NCBI GenBank assembly: GCA_028875875.1
Contig: JAGWUV010000025.1
Coordinates: forward strand, 1-64,000
Length of the DNA: 64,000 bases
From: Bacteroidota bacterium
GTDB taxonomy: Bacteria > Bacteroidota > Bacteroidia > Chitinophagales > Chitinophagaceae
Reading direction: 5' to 3'
Position numbers and translations under genes: made by a program. Positions 52,293 through 62,528 of this stretch are shown piece after piece. The first letter of the stretch is position 1; each line of letters begins with the position of its first letter. Below the pieces are notes generated by a model that was given only the letters and a program-made list of their open reading frames with translations, had not been told where the DNA came from and did no database searches.

Positions 52293-52306
52293 ATCACCTT
52301 TTGAAT

Positions 52307-52345
52307 AATAAAAGAGCCGGCAACTTTATTGTCGGCTCTTTTATT
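52307..52345. terminator. Bidirectional terminator between YceI and DinB genes
   Basis: AATAAAAGAGCCGGCAA (52307-52323) pairs with TTGTCGGCTCTTTTATT (52329-52345), 17 pairs with one wobble and a five-base loop. A- and T-runs flank the GC core on both sides. Confidence 0.88.
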
Positions 52346-52369
52346 TGAAATTATCTTTTTCAGAACTTT

Positions 52370-52882
52370 CTATAAGTATCTTTCCTTTAATATTTGAATA
52401 TGGTGCAATACATGACCGAATGTTATAAATGCAATGGCATTTACGGTAACCGGATTGTTGTTGGCCTTTCCCTGGGTCTGTAACTGCGCTTCAGTGAGTG
52501 ATGCAAAAAAAGTATCAGTTGACTTTCTTACGGCTGTAAATTCTTCTTTAAGTGATTGTAGTGTTCTGTTGTTGGCATTAGCAGTTGCTGCATATTCGTT
52601 CTCATCAAAACCGGGCAGGTTTTTATCATCTTTACGGGCAAAAGTTAAGGCTCGATAGGTGAAAATTCTTTCCGCATCAATCATGTGTTGTAAGAGATCA
52701 TTCACTGTCCATTTGTTCTCTGCATAAGCAAAATGGGCTTTATCATCAGGTATACTTTTTATGAATGCGTTGATCTCATCTGAATATTTTGCAATAAGCG
52801 CTGTTATTGAATCGCAGCCTTCTGTTTTAGCAATATAAGCCTGGTAGAACGAGGCATAATCTCCAATACTTGGTCTGGCCAT
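52370..52882 (-). CDS. DinB-like four-helix bundle protein
   Basis: The 170-residue protein has the DinB/YfiT helical bundle with metal-binding histidines at the expected places: WTVNDLLQHMIDAERIF and GHVLHHIQILKERYL. Such proteins often act as thiol-dependent enzymes (bacillithiol or mycothiol S-transferases) or metal-dependent hydrolases; the substrate here is unknown. Its ATG overlaps the stop of the upstream subtilase gene, so the two are translationally coupled. Confidence 0.88.
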   Translation of the reverse strand: MARPSIGDYASFYQAYIAKTEGCDSITALIAKYSDEINAFIKSIPDDKAHFAYAENKWTVNDLLQHMIDAERIFTYRALTFARKDDKNLPGFDENEYAATANANNRTLQSLKEEFTAVRKSTDTFFASLTEAQLQTQGKANNNPVTVNAIAFITFGHVLHHIQILKERYL

Positions 52883-54594
52883 TAGTTTTGTGTTTTACTG
52901 TTTTTAAATGAAGATGAAGGCAGTTTTTCATTCTTCTTTTTAGATGTTTCGGCGGATGAGTGCTGTAATGAATTACTCAGTGCAAAAGCAGCTTTTACTG
53001 CACCGTAAGCATTGATGATGCCGCCGGATTTTGATAAAGAAGAAAACGTAACCTCATCTTTTGTTCCGGGTTTGTATGTTGTAATATCCATGCCCGGATG
53101 AGTTACGGAAGATTCAATCACTTGCTTTACCTGTTCTGCAGTTAAATTAGGAAAATAAGAACGGATAAGTGCGGCAAGCCCTGCTACAATAGGGGAAGCC
53201 ATACTGGTACCTCTCAGGTTGCCGTAATTATTACCACCCGGAAGGGTTGAATATATTTTAACCCCCGGCGCAAATACATCTACGTTGTGTTCTCCGTAGT
53301 TTGAAAAATCTGCTGCTAATCCCTTTCCCAGCCTGGGATCGCTGCTGGCACCAACAGTAATGAAATTTTCTGCGGTACGCTGGTTCAGGAATTGAGCATT
53401 GGGATAATTTTCCTTTTCATCAATATCTTCCGATTCGTTACCTGCAGCATGTACCAGCAATACATCTTTCATTTCAGCATAATGTACTGCACTGTCAACC
53501 CATCTTTTTTGTGGAGAGAATGGTTTGCCAAAACTCATATTGATCACTTTGGCACCATTGTCTACTGCATAAAAAATACCTAAGGCAACATCTTTGTCGT
53601 ATTCATCGCCATCGGGAACTATCCGCACAGGTAAAATCTTTACATCATCGGCTACACCATCTATGCCTTTACCATTATTACGTTCGGCCGCAATAATACC
53701 GGCTACATGTGTACCATGCATCGGATCAGGCCCCATAACATCAGCATTACCGTAGAACTTGTCTTTAATATCATTGTAATTATCTTTTACAACGGCTGCC
53801 CTGTAGTCGGGTACAGGGTTGCTTCTTGCGTCTATCGCTTCTTTTTTTCCCTGTATATATTCATCCAATTCAGAAAGGGTAGTGGTATTCTTTTCATCTG
53901 CATCCACGCCAATCATTTTCATACAGGTTAAATAACCAAACTTTGCTTCCTTGCCTTGCTTGGTTTTCGGGTCAAAAGCTTCTAATTGATCGGTGGTGTA
54001 TTCATCTTTACCCATTTCTTCACGAATAATTTTATCGTGTTTTTTCAGGGCCTTTGCAGTAACTTCTATCAATGCCAGTTCAACCTGGTCGGTACTACTG
54101 GCGTTTATGTCGTCGTAAGCTCTTTTCCAGGTTTTGTATTGGTATTTTTCCTCCGGTGAAAAGTGGGCAGTATCACAACTATCCTTTGCATATTTTTCCC
54201 TGAACTGGTAATATACTCTTGAGCGTTCATCTCCGGCCTTTTTCAGGTCGCTGCCATTTTTGTTTCCTAAAAAGTTCCAGCCATGTACATCATCAACATA
54301 ACCGTTACCATCATCATCTATACCATTACCAGGAATTTCTTTGGGATTACGCCAAAGTACATCTTTCAGGTCTTCATGGGTGGTATCTATTCCTCCGTCG
54401 AGTACTGCAACAATTACTTGTTGAGGTTTACGGCCTTTTTCCCGAAGAAATTGGTAGGCTTTATTCAGGCTGATACCGTACAATGAATCTTGAGAAACAT
54501 CCATCAGGTGCCATCCTTTCGGAACATCTTTTTGAGCATATCCGAAAGAGGCCAGCGAAAAGCAGCAAGCAAGTAAAACAATCGTTTTTTTCAT
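52882..54594 (-). CDS. S8 family serine peptidase (subtilase), exported
   Basis: From the ATG at 54594 the product has 570 residues with a signal peptide (TIVLLACCFSLASFGYA). The catalytic triad is Asp66 in VIVAVLDGGIDTTHEDL, His293 in MHGTHVAGI and Ser464 in RGTSMASPIVAG; the oxyanion Asn is in HAAGNES. About 175 charged residues are inserted between the Asp and His blocks (roughly 112-285). There is no visible Por-type secretion tail; the C-terminus is Ser/Lys-rich. It is likely periplasmic or secreted. An in-frame ATG at 54621 is less likely. Confidence 0.93.
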   Translation of the reverse strand: MKKTIVLLACCFSLASFGYAQKDVPKGWHLMDVSQDSLYGISLNKAYQFLREKGRKPQQVIVAVLDGGIDTTHEDLKDVLWRNPKEIPGNGIDDDGNGYVDDVHGWNFLGNKNGSDLKKAGDERSRVYYQFREKYAKDSCDTAHFSPEEKYQYKTWKRAYDDINASSTDQVELALIEVTAKALKKHDKIIREEMGKDEYTTDQLEAFDPKTKQGKEAKFGYLTCMKMIGVDADEKNTTTLSELDEYIQGKKEAIDARSNPVPDYRAAVVKDNYNDIKDKFYGNADVMGPDPMHGTHVAGIIAAERNNGKGIDGVADDVKILPVRIVPDGDEYDKDVALGIFYAVDNGAKVINMSFGKPFSPQKRWVDSAVHYAEMKDVLLVHAAGNESEDIDEKENYPNAQFLNQRTAENFITVGASSDPRLGKGLAADFSNYGEHNVDVFAPGVKIYSTLPGGNNYGNLRGTSMASPIVAGLAALIRSYFPNLTAEQVKQVIESSVTHPGMDITTYKPGTKDEVTFSSLSKSGGIINAYGAVKAAFALSNSLQHSSAETSKKKNEKLPSSSFKNSKTQN

Positions 54595-54686
54595 TGAGCG
54601 ATAAAAGTTAAGCATCTGCAAATTTGCTAAATAGGCTGCAAACTTGCGTTACCTGTAAACATATTTAGGGAATTGTTAAGGAGGGT

Positions 54687-55022
54687 TTATTTTTCTGATA
54701 ACTGTTTATAGTCGTCTCTAACCGGGTAGAAAACATCCAGCAGTTTACAATCTGTAATTGCATGGCCCGAGTGTTTAACATTGGAGGGAATAACCACCAA
54801 CTGGTCTTTCTCAAAAACGATTTTCTCGCCATCAAGCGTAAGTTCGAATCTCCCTTCCTGGATAATTGAAACCTGTTCATGTGGATGCGAATGTTCAGGT
54901 AGTGTATTCCCGGCTTTTACTTCCACAAAAGAAAAGGTCATATGTTCTGTATGAATAAGTTTTGAAAAGTAGCCTTTGGCAATTTCTTTGGCGCTGGTAT
55001 TGTGCAAACTGATTAACGACAT
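54687..55022 (-). CDS. Small cupin domain protein
   Basis: The 111-residue protein has both cupin motifs: PEHSHPHEQVSIIQEGRFEL (two His, Glu or Gln side chains of the metal site) and VVIPSNVKHSGHAI. It is a one-domain cupin without a fused enzyme or HTH. It lies 11 bases after the aldehyde dehydrogenase gene in the same direction, so the two are likely one transcript. The ligand is unknown. Confidence 0.88.
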   Translation of the reverse strand: MSLISLHNTSAKEIAKGYFSKLIHTEHMTFSFVEVKAGNTLPEHSHPHEQVSIIQEGRFELTLDGEKIVFEKDQLVVIPSNVKHSGHAITDCKLLDVFYPVRDDYKQLSEK

Positions 55023-55032
55023 GTATTGAATT

Positions 55033-56565
55033 TTAGAAATTGAATTGAATGCCTTGTGCTAAAGGTAACCGATTACCCCAATTGATGGTGTTGGTCTGGC
55101 GGCGCATGTAGGCTTTCCAGGCATCGCTGCCACTTTCGCGGCCGCCACCGGTTTCTTTTTCTCCACCGAAGGCACCGCCAATTTCTGCACCGCTGGTACC
55201 AATATTCACATTAGCTATGCCGCAATCACTTCCGGCATGGGATAAGAATTGTTCCGCTTCTCTCATATTGAGGGTCATGATGGCGGAAGATAATCCCTGC
55301 GGCACATTATTCTGAATAGCAATGGCTTCATCAATGGTGTTGTAACGGATAAGGTACAGGATCGGGGCAAAAGTTTCCTGCTGTACAACAGGCATATGAG
55401 GTTCGGCCTCTGCAATACAGGGTTGTACATAGCAACCGCTTGCATATTCCTTTCCTGTTAGTACGCCACCTTCTACAATAAATTTTCCTCCTTGTGCTTT
55501 GCATTGTTCAATGGCATGAAGATAAAGTTGCACAGCCTGCTGATCGATCAATGGGCCTACATGATTGGCACTATCCAATGGATTGCCGATCCTGATTTGC
55601 CCATAAGCGTTGATGAGCTTCAGTTTAAATTGCTCGTAAATAGATTCATGGATGATGAGCCTTCTGGTGGTTGTACATCTTTGCCCCGCTGTTCCCACTG
55701 CTCCAAAAACGCAGCCGATCAATGCCATATCCAAATCGGCATCTTTGGAAATGATGATGGCATTGTTGCCGCCCAGCTCAAGAATCGTTTTTCCTAACCT
55801 TGCCGCAACGGCACTACTCACAGCTTTACCCATCTTTGTAGAACCGGTAGCACTGATCAGGGCAATCCTTTCGTCATGACTCATCCATTCACCGGCTTCT
55901 TTTCCGCCTTGTATCAGGCAGCTAACTCCTTCCGGTACATTATTCTTTTCGAATATCTCCGTAACAATTTGCTGCACCGCGATGGAGCATAGAGGTGTTT
56001 TATCACTGGGTTTCCAAATGCAGGTATTGCCACACACCCATGCGATGGCTGCATTCCAGCTCCAAACAGCTACCGGAAAATTGAAGGAAGAAATAATGCC
56101 TACCACACCCATGGGATGCCACTGCTCATACATACGGTGTTGAGGCCTTTCGCTGTGCATGGTTAAACCGTATAATTGTCTTGATAATCCAACTGCAAAA
56201 TCGCAGATGTCGATCATCTCCTGTACTTCTCCTAAACCTTCCTGCAAGCTCTTGCCCATCTCATAACTAACCAAACTTCCTAAGAATTCTTTTTTACTTC
56301 GTAAAGCCATGCCTAGTTGTCTTACTATTTCTCCGCGTTTGGGAGCGGGCCACATACGCCATTCGGTAAAGGCCTCTTTCGCCTTTTTAACAATCGCATC
56401 ATAAGTTAGTTGTTCTGTTACATGCACAGCAGCTATCAGTTGTCCGTCTACCGGCGAAAAACTTTCTATCATCCCGGCTTCATCCTTCAGCCAAACAGAT
56501 CCTGTAGATGAACCCTGGTTCATGGGTTTTATACGAAGGGTGTGCAGTATGTCCATAATTTTCAT
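55033..56565 (-). CDS. Aldehyde dehydrogenase, ALDH7 type (aminoadipate-semialdehyde dehydrogenase-like)
   Basis: The 510-residue protein has the ALDH fold with [47 protein letters not shown], the Glu of [10 protein letters not shown] and the catalytic Cys of [12 protein letters not shown]. The C-terminal [20 protein letters not shown] is typical of ALDH7A1 and bacterial AmaB/Pcd, which oxidise 2-aminoadipate-6-semialdehyde in lysine breakdown. Whether lysine is the source here is not shown; no lysine pathway gene is adjacent. An ATG three codons later (56556) is an alternative start. Confidence 0.92.
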   Translation of the reverse strand: MKIMDILHTLRIKPMNQGSSTGSVWLKDEAGMIESFSPVDGQLIAAVHVTEQLTYDAIVKKAKEAFTEWRMWPAPKRGEIVRQLGMALRSKKEFLGSLVSYEMGKSLQEGLGEVQEMIDICDFAVGLSRQLYGLTMHSERPQHRMYEQWHPMGVVGIISSFNFPVAVWSWNAAIAWVCGNTCIWKPSDKTPLCSIAVQQIVTEIFEKNNVPEGVSCLIQGGKEAGEWMSHDERIALISATGSTKMGKAVSSAVAARLGKTILELGGNNAIIISKDADLDMALIGCVFGAVGTAGQRCTTTRRLIIHESIYEQFKLKLINAYGQIRIGNPLDSANHVGPLIDQQAVQLYLHAIEQCKAQGGKFIVEGGVLTGKEYASGCYVQPCIAEAEPHMPVVQQETFAPILYLIRYNTIDEAIAIQNNVPQGLSSAIMTLNMREAEQFLSHAGSDCGIANVNIGTSGAEIGGAFGGEKETGGGRESGSDAWKAYMRRQTNTINWGNRLPLAQGIQFNF

Positions 56566-56754
56566 TAATTTATTAGTCGAAAAAAACGATGCTTTAACAT
56601 TAATTGCAGCACAAGTTACTCAAGCTAAAGAATATCTTTTTCAAATGATTATTATCATTTTTTTCTTTCATGTTATCATTGAATTTGTGCCAGATTTCGA
56701 GCTTGCTATATGACCCTGCAATTCTTTATTAACTATAAAGCAAAAAAGAAAATT

Positions 56755-58614
56755 ATGTTTCAAGAAAGTAAATTTCCTTTTCAGCAAGCTTCACCTGCAA
56801 AAGCCGAATTAGAAACCTGGGTAAACAGTATTGCCCGTTATTGTGAAGCGGAATCAGTTCATTGGTGCGATGGTTCCAAAGAAGAGTACGATAGCATTTG
56901 TGATCTTCTTGTTCAGAAAGGCACTTTTGTTAAACTAAACCCTGTTAAGCGGCCCAACAGTTATGCTTGTTTTAGTGATCCCAGCGATGTGGCAAGGGTA
57001 GAAGATAAAACATTTATCTGCAGCCGAAGAAAAGAAGATGCCGGCCCTACCAATAACTGGATGGATCCTAAAGAAATGAAGAAAACACTGAACAGTTTAA
57101 TGGAAGGCTGTATGAAGGGCCGTACATTGTATGTGATCCCTTTTTGCATGGGGCCTTTAGGATCTCACTTTGCACGATATGGTGTTCAGTTAACTGATTC
57201 GGAGTACGTGGTCGTAAGTACTTACATCATGACAAGAATGGGTGAGAAGGTATTACCCTATTTACATAAAAATGAATTTGTAAAATGCCTTCATACAGTG
57301 GGAGCACCGTTGATGCTGGGAGAAAAAGATGTTATATGGCCTTGTAATCCTGATGTAAAATATATTAGTCATTTCCCTGAAGAAAGACTGATCATTTCTT
57401 ACGGTAGTGGATATGGTGGTAATGCACTGATGGGTAAAAAATGCTTTGCCCTTCGAATTGCTTCAGTGCTGGGAAGGGAAGAAGGATGGCTGGCAGAACA
57501 TATGCTGATCTTAGGCGTAGAATCTCCTGAAAAACAAAAAACATATGTAGCGGCAGCTTTTCCCAGTGCCTGTGGTAAAACCAACTTTGCCATGATGATT
57601 CCTCCCAAAGAGTTAGGAGGATGGAAGGTAACTACTGTAGGTGATGATATTGCTTGGATTCATAAAGGTAGCGATGGCAGGCTTTATGCCATCAATCCAG
57701 AAGCCGGCTATTTTGGTGTGGCACCGGGAACAAATGCCAAAACCAATCCCAATGCGATAGAAAGTATAAAAGCCAATACCATTTTTACCAATGTTGCAAT
57801 TACACCGGATAAGGATGTTTGGTGGGAAGGTCTAACACCCGAACCTCCTGCCGGATTAACAGATTGGCATGGAAAACCATGGGATCCTGCGAGTGGTAAA
57901 CCTGCGGCTCACCCCAACTCAAGGTTTACTGCTCCGGCCCATCAAAACCCTGTTATTGATGAGAACTGGGAAAACCCGGATGGCGTACCCATTGAAGCCT
58001 TTGTTTTCGGGGGTAGAAGAAGTACTGCCGTGCCATTGGTTTACCAGTCTTTCAACTGGAACTTCGGCGTATACCTGGCAGCTACTATGGGCTCAGAAAT
58101 GACAGCCGCTGCTTTTGGTGAAATTGGTAAAGTGCGCAGGGATCCTTTTGCGATGCTGCCTTTCATGGGATACCATATGGGGGATTATGTAAATCACTGG
58201 ATGCAGTTTGGACGTAACCTGCCCAACGCTCCAAGGATATTCAGTGTTAACTGGTTTAGAAAAGATGAAAATGGGAAGTTCATCTGGCCGGGCTTTGGAC
58301 AAAATATGAGAGTATTAAAATGGATTGTGAACCGTTCTCATGGCCAGGCTTCTGCTGTTGAGAGCCCCATTGGATGGATGCCACGTTATGAAGATTTAGA
58401 CTGGACCGGCTGCCCTGATTTTTCAAGGGAAGCTTTTAACCAGGTGATGAGCATCGACAGGGAGCCCTGGAAACAGGAATTATTATCGCATGAAGAACTG
58501 TTCTCAAAAGTGTACGATAAGCTACCTAAAGAATTCTTCTTTATGCGTGAATTGCTTCTTTCTGCATTGTGGCGTTCTCCCGAGCATTGGGAACTGGCTC
58601 CTGAAAGAATTTAG
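56755..58614 (+). CDS. pckG: Phosphoenolpyruvate carboxykinase (GTP)
   Basis: From the ATG at 56755 the product has 619 residues, normal for the GTP-dependent family. It has [22 protein letters not shown], the P-loop kinase-1a motif [13 protein letters not shown] with the reactive Cys, kinase-2 VGDDIAWIH, the [15 protein letters not shown] loop and the [14 protein letters not shown] nucleotide region. It converts oxaloacetate and GTP to PEP, the committed step of gluconeogenesis. The frame extends back to 56710 but without family sequence. A structured terminator follows at 58638. Confidence 0.97.
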   Translation: MFQESKFPFQQASPAKAELETWVNSIARYCEAESVHWCDGSKEEYDSICDLLVQKGTFVKLNPVKRPNSYACFSDPSDVARVEDKTFICSRRKEDAGPTNNWMDPKEMKKTLNSLMEGCMKGRTLYVIPFCMGPLGSHFARYGVQLTDSEYVVVSTYIMTRMGEKVLPYLHKNEFVKCLHTVGAPLMLGEKDVIWPCNPDVKYISHFPEERLIISYGSGYGGNALMGKKCFALRIASVLGREEGWLAEHMLILGVESPEKQKTYVAAAFPSACGKTNFAMMIPPKELGGWKVTTVGDDIAWIHKGSDGRLYAINPEAGYFGVAPGTNAKTNPNAIESIKANTIFTNVAITPDKDVWWEGLTPEPPAGLTDWHGKPWDPASGKPAAHPNSRFTAPAHQNPVIDENWENPDGVPIEAFVFGGRRSTAVPLVYQSFNWNFGVYLAATMGSEMTAAAFGEIGKVRRDPFAMLPFMGYHMGDYVNHWMQFGRNLPNAPRIFSVNWFRKDENGKFIWPGFGQNMRVLKWIVNRSHGQASAVESPIGWMPRYEDLDWTGCPDFSREAFNQVMSIDREPWKQELLSHEELFSKVYDKLPKEFFFMRELLLSALWRSPEHWELAPERI

Positions 58615-58637
58615 AATAACTTACTAACACTCAAATA

Positions 58638-58681
58638 AAAAAGGTATTGCCGTGATTGGGAACAATCTGCAATACCTTTTT
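58638..58681 (+). terminator. Two-part hairpin terminator after pckG
   Basis: AAAAAGGTATTGC (58638-58650) pairs perfectly with GCAATACCTTTTT (58669-58681). The 18-base loop itself folds: GATTG (58654-58658) pairs with CAATC (58663-58667) across GGAA, a GNRA-type tetraloop. The A- and T-runs make it likely to work for either strand. The rest of the gap to 58805 is AT-rich with nothing else recognised. Confidence 0.75.
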
Positions 58682-58805
58682 AAATGTAACCCTGCATGAA
58701 AAATATTAGACTAAACTAATAGTACTATAAATACAAAGTAATTGCGAATATGATGTGTATTTGGAATAAGATAGGTGAATACAGTGATTGTATCGGGGAA
58801 AGAGG

Positions 58806-59501
58806 TTATTGCTGTGATAGCTGTAATAATCGCTCATACACATCGGTATAACTGCTTCCTATCGGTATTTCTTTTCCTGCTACCAATAACTTGTTTTTAC
58901 TAAATTTTTCTACTTTGCTTAACGGCACAATATAAGATCGGTGTACCCTTGCAAATTCTTTGGATGGAAGTTTTTCCTGCATCGTTTTTAAAGTCATTAA
59001 AGTAAGTACAGGCATGGGTTTGATGTGAATTTTAATATAATCATCCAGTGCTTCGATCAGATCAATATCTTTTAAATTGATCTTCATCATTTCATAATTC
59101 ACCTTTACATAAATCGAGTTAAGCTGTAAATCCTGCGAGGCTAAAAATTCAAGGTATTCTTTGGCCTTATATACGGCCTTTAGAAAACGGTTATATTCAA
59201 AAGGCTTTAGTAGGTAATCTACAGCATCTACATTAAAACCATCCACTGCATAATCTTTAAATGCCGTGGTGAAAATAACCAGTGGCTGTTTGCTCAGGCT
59301 TTTATAAAACTGAACACCATTGATATCGGGCATTTGAATATCCAGGAAGAGTAGATCTACCTGTTGTTGCTGAAGGTAGGCACCGGCTTCATCGGGATTG
59401 GTGAATACTTTCTCCAGTTGTAAGAAAGGTATCTTTTCGCAATATTGGTGTATAAGCTGCAACGCCAAAGGCTCATCATCTACTGCTATACAGGTTATCA
59501 T
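58806..59501 (-). CDS. LytTR family response regulator
   Basis: The 231-residue protein has an N-terminal receiver domain (CIAVDDEPLALQLI, phosphoacceptor Asp in LLFLDIQMPDING, then the Thr in VIFTTAFKDYAVDGF and Lys in YLLKPFEYNRF) and a C-terminal LytTR DNA-binding domain (YVKVNYEMMKINL, LIEALDDYIKIHI, RVHRSYIVPLSKV). It is the partner of the histidine kinase upstream, with ATGA overlap. Targets cannot be read from the sequence. Confidence 0.95.
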   Translation of the reverse strand: MITCIAVDDEPLALQLIHQYCEKIPFLQLEKVFTNPDEAGAYLQQQQVDLLFLDIQMPDINGVQFYKSLSKQPLVIFTTAFKDYAVDGFNVDAVDYLLKPFEYNRFLKAVYKAKEYLEFLASQDLQLNSIYVKVNYEMMKINLKDIDLIEALDDYIKIHIKPMPVLTLMTLKTMQEKLPSKEFARVHRSYIVPLSKVEKFSKNKLLVAGKEIPIGSSYTDVYERLLQLSQQ

Positions 59502-60640
59502 TTTAAAATTATTTCCAGTTGAACAATAAATTGGTTTTGCTCTTCTTTTACAGAAAGCGTATGTTGATTGGGATACAATAATTCCAGTCTTCTTCTAACG
59601 TTATTGATGCCAATTCCGGTAGTGTCGTGTATGCCGTTACTCGATTTTACAATGGTATTCACAACAGTAAAATCGATCTTATTATCCCAGCTTGCCAGAT
59701 TAATATGAATGGCAGATGGCTCTTTGGTACTCACGCCGTACTTAAAAGCATTTTCTACAAAAGGAATAAATATTAGAGGAGCGATTTGCTGGCTTTCTGT
59801 ATTTCCTTCTACGATAAAATCTAATTGAACTTTATCTGTCAGGCGTACTTTCTGCAATTCTATAAAATCCCTGATAAAATCTATTTCATTTTGCAGTGGT
59901 ACTTTATCGGTTTTGGTTTCCGTTAAAATATACCGCATGATAGAAGATAACTTCATAATGGAAGGAGCGGTTTTATCACTTCCGGTAACGGCTAAAGAAT
60001 AGATATTATTCAGTGTATTAAAAAAGAAATGCGGGTTCACCTGAGATTTGAGAAAGGATAGTTCTGTGCTCAGCATTTCTTTTTCAACCCTTTCCCTGTT
60101 CCGCTCAATCTTTAACCATTGGTCCATGAGGGTAATGCTTGTGCCTACCGCAAATACAAGCAGGAAAACGGCGTAGGAGCCTGGGAAATATTTTTCGGGG
60201 GGCCTTTTCTTTTTATTATTACGGGGTTGAGGCTTTGGCTGTACTTTAGCCGAATCGGCTACCGTAGGTGGTTTAGGTTCCTGCTGTTTCCTGAAACGTA
60301 TAATTTCTTCCCTGATGATATCATCATCTTTACCGCTGATAAGATTCGTAATTTCTTTTGGGGCATATAAAAATGTTGTGAGTAAAGCCGCAATACTAAA
60401 AAAATACCAGAACCATTTTCTTTTGAATAAAAGTTTAGGGATCAGGATTAACGTGTTCAGGTAATAAAAACCCAGCAGGTAACAATTAATCACAATAAAC
60501 AATGCAATGATATACCTGCTTACATCTGTTGGAATGTTGTTGGGTTGCGGTGAAAAAATATAGGGCAGCATAAAAAAGCAGATCCACACTGCAATATGCG
60601 CCACGAGAGTGATGATTTTCCTGTCTTGCTTTACTGTCAT
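59498..60640 (-). CDS. LytS-like sensor histidine kinase (His_kinase family)
   Basis: The 380-residue protein has about four membrane helices in the first 180 residues, broken by a charged, Pro/Lys-rich cytoplasmic loop (about 115-150), then the His_kinase domain with the phospho-accepting His in SFLKSQVNPHFFFNTLNNI. The ATP-binding part has FIPFVENAFKYGV and TGIGINNVRRRLELLYP. It lacks any obvious extracytoplasmic sensor domain, so it may sense a membrane-related signal. It is paired with the LytTR regulator by a four-base overlap. Confidence 0.94.
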   Translation of the reverse strand: MTVKQDRKIITLVAHIAVWICFFMLPYIFSPQPNNIPTDVSRYIIALFIVINCYLLGFYYLNTLILIPKLLFKRKWFWYFFSIAALLTTFLYAPKEITNLISGKDDDIIREEIIRFRKQQEPKPPTVADSAKVQPKPQPRNNKKKRPPEKYFPGSYAVFLLVFAVGTSITLMDQWLKIERNRERVEKEMLSTELSFLKSQVNPHFFFNTLNNIYSLAVTGSDKTAPSIMKLSSIMRYILTETKTDKVPLQNEIDFIRDFIELQKVRLTDKVQLDFIVEGNTESQQIAPLIFIPFVENAFKYGVSTKEPSAIHINLASWDNKIDFTVVNTIVKSSNGIHDTTGIGINNVRRRLELLYPNQHTLSVKEEQNQFIVQLEIILK

Positions 60641-60756
60641 GTCAGATTAAAATGTAAAGCTACAATTACAAATGCAGCTACATTCAAATCTAATGATGAA
60701 CTGTACCCTTCCATGAAAGTTTGGGTGAAAGAAGAATATTAATCGGTAAAGATTCT

Positions 60757-61572
60757 TTAATAAGATTCCGATTGGTTAGGGAATTCTTTTTGTTTAACAT
60801 CCTGTATGTACTGCTGAACTGCGCTGGTTATTTGTTCATGCAGGTTTAAGTACCTGCGTAGGAAACGCGGTTTGAATTCTGTATTGATGCCCAGCATATC
60901 ATGCATTACCAGCACCTGCCCGTCGCAATGCGGACCTGCACCAATACCAATCGTAGGAATGTGCACGGACTCTGTTACTTCTTTGGCCAGTTCTGCCGGG
61001 ATCTTTTCCAGCACAGCAGCAAAACAACCTGCTTCCTGCAGTAAGAGAATATCTTTTTTAAGTTTATCTGCTTCATCGGTGGCTGTGGCCCGAACGGTAT
61101 AAGTGCCGAATTTGTATATACTTTGTGGCGTTAACCCTAAGTGCCCCATCACAGGTATGCCTGCTTTAACGATGCGTTGAATGCTGTCCATCACTTCTTC
61201 ACCACCTTCCAGTTTAATGGCATGAGCACCGGTTTCTTTCATGATACGAATTGCTGAAGCTAAGGCAATGTCGCTGTTAGACTGGTAAGTGCCGAAGGGC
61301 AGATCCACTACTACCAATGATCTTTGCACGGCCCTAACCACAGAAGCTGCATGGTAGATCATTTGATCGAGTGTAATGGGCAAAGTAGTTTCGTGCCCGG
61401 CCATTACATTGCTGGCGCTATCGCCTACAAGTATCACATCCATGCCTGCTTCATCAAACAATTTGGCAAATGAAAAATCGTAGGCAGTAAGCATGGATAT
61501 CTTTTCGCCCTGCATCTTCATTTTTTGCAAAGTATTGGTAGTGATCTTCTTCAGTTCTTTATGAACAGACAT
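60757..61572 (-). CDS. panB: 3-methyl-2-oxobutanoate hydroxymethyltransferase
   Basis: The 271-residue protein is a full-length Pan[74 protein letters not shown] and [20 protein letters not shown]. It adds a one-carbon unit from methylene-tetrahydrofolate to 2-oxoisovalerate, the first step of pantothenate and coenzyme A synthesis. panC and panD are not nearby. It lies downstream of ppx in the same direction, across a 68-base gap with a perfect inverted repeat. Confidence 0.97.
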   Translation of the reverse strand: MSVHKELKKITTNTLQKMKMQGEKISMLTAYDFSFAKLFDEAGMDVILVGDSASNVMAGHETTLPITLDQMIYHAASVVRAVQRSLVVVDLPFGTYQSNSDIALASAIRIMKETGAHAIKLEGGEEVMDSIQRIVKAGIPVMGHLGLTPQSIYKFGTYTVRATATDEADKLKKDILLLQEAGCFAAVLEKIPAELAKEVTESVHIPTIGIGAGPHCDGQVLVMHDMLGINTEFKPRFLRRYLNLHEQITSAVQQYIQDVKQKEFPNQSESY

Positions 61573-61608
61573 ATTTTTTCTTTTGGAGTGATGTTAAGCA
61601 ATTAGTGA

Positions 61609-61639
61609 AGCGATAAAGGTAGAGCGTTTTTTTATCGCT
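61609..61639. repeat. Perfect inverted repeat between ppx and panB
   Basis: AGCGATAAA (61609-61617) and TTTATCGCT (61631-61639) are perfect 9-bp arms 13 bases apart. On the minus strand the second arm is not followed by a T-run, so it is unlikely to be a normal terminator. A TACCTTTA close to a -7 element lies in the spacer and arm, which would fit an operator at a panB promoter. Confidence 0.45.
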
Positions 61640-61640
61640 G

Positions 61641-62528
61641 TCAAAGTGAATGTTTTAATTCGGCATATAAACTTTGTACAAGCCCGTCGGCCAGCCCGAT
61701 TTTTGGAACATATATTTCCGGTATATCCGCCCAACGCATAACGTTAATGTAGATTTGCAGTGCAGGAACAATCACATCTGCCCGGTCTTCCCTGAGTTTG
61801 TAAACACGAATCCTTTCTTCCAGCGATACACTCGATAGTTCTTTATAATAATCTTTCAAAAGGTCAAGGCTTAGTGGCTTACCTTCTTTTCGTTTACTGA
61901 TTGAAAATATTTTATTGATGTTGCCACCGCTACCAATAGCAATCATGGGCAAAGCACTTTTGGTATTGCGTTTGAGATGCTCTTTCATCTCATCCCAGCT
62001 AGGATCTTCTACAAAACCTTTTAACAACCTGATCGTACCAATATTGAAAGATTCTTTGTATTTCAGTTTTCCTTCGGAAAAAAAAGTAAGTTCTGTACTT
62101 CCGCCACCCACATCAATGTATAAATAGGAGTGAAGTTTGTCGAGGTTTTCGGCGATATGGTTTTCATAAATGAAGGAGGCTTCTTCATCACCGCTGATCA
62201 CTTTAATTTCCAGACCAGTTTCCAGTTTAACTTTCCTAATGATATCCGCACTATTTCTTGCATCCCGCATGGCGCTGGTGGCACAAGCTTTTACATGCTG
62301 TATATCATAGGCTTTTAACAAATGAGCGTAAGCCTTCATGGTTTGCATGATCATCCCCACTTTTTGTTTCGATATTTCCTGCATTTCAAAAACATCGAAA
62401 CCCAGCCTTAAAGGAACACGGATAAGGTTAAGCTTATTGAACTGAGGTTTGCCTTCTTTGGTTTCGATAACCTCGGTAATCAATAATCTTGCTGCATTAC
62501 TTCCAATATCAATCGCTGCTAACCGCAC
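61641..62528 (-). CDS. Ppx/GppA family phosphatase (exopolyphosphatase-like)
   Basis: The 295-residue protein has the actin-like ASKHA fold: phosphate-1 motif AAIDIGSNAARLLI, ATSAMRDARNS, and the phosphate-2 motif YIDVGGGSTELTF, followed by NIGTIRLL and IGSGGNINKIF. It is the short form, without the C-terminal HD-like domains of E. coli Ppx. Expected activity is removal of terminal phosphate from polyphosphate and/or hydrolysis of pppGpp. It starts with GTG and overlaps the ppk stop by 20 bases, so the two are made from one transcript. Confidence 0.92.
   Translation of the reverse strand: MRLAAIDIGSNAARLLITEVIETKEGKPQFNKLNLIRVPLRLGFDVFEMQEISKQKVGMIMQTMKAYAHLLKAYDIQHVKACATSAMRDARNSADIIRKVKLETGLEIKVISGDEEASFIYENHIAENLDKLHSYLYIDVGGGSTELTFFSEGKLKYKESFNIGTIRLLKGFVEDPSWDEMKEHLKRNTKSALPMIAIGSGGNINKIFSISKRKEGKPLSLDLLKDYYKELSSVSLEERIRVYKLREDRADVIVPALQIYINVMRWADIPEIYVPKIGLADGLVQSLYAELKHSL

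Noticed and set aside
54840-54860. A GTTCGAATC word that resembles the T-loop of a tRNA.
   Set aside because: It lies in the coding sequence of the cupin gene and has no acceptor, D or anticodon stem around it.
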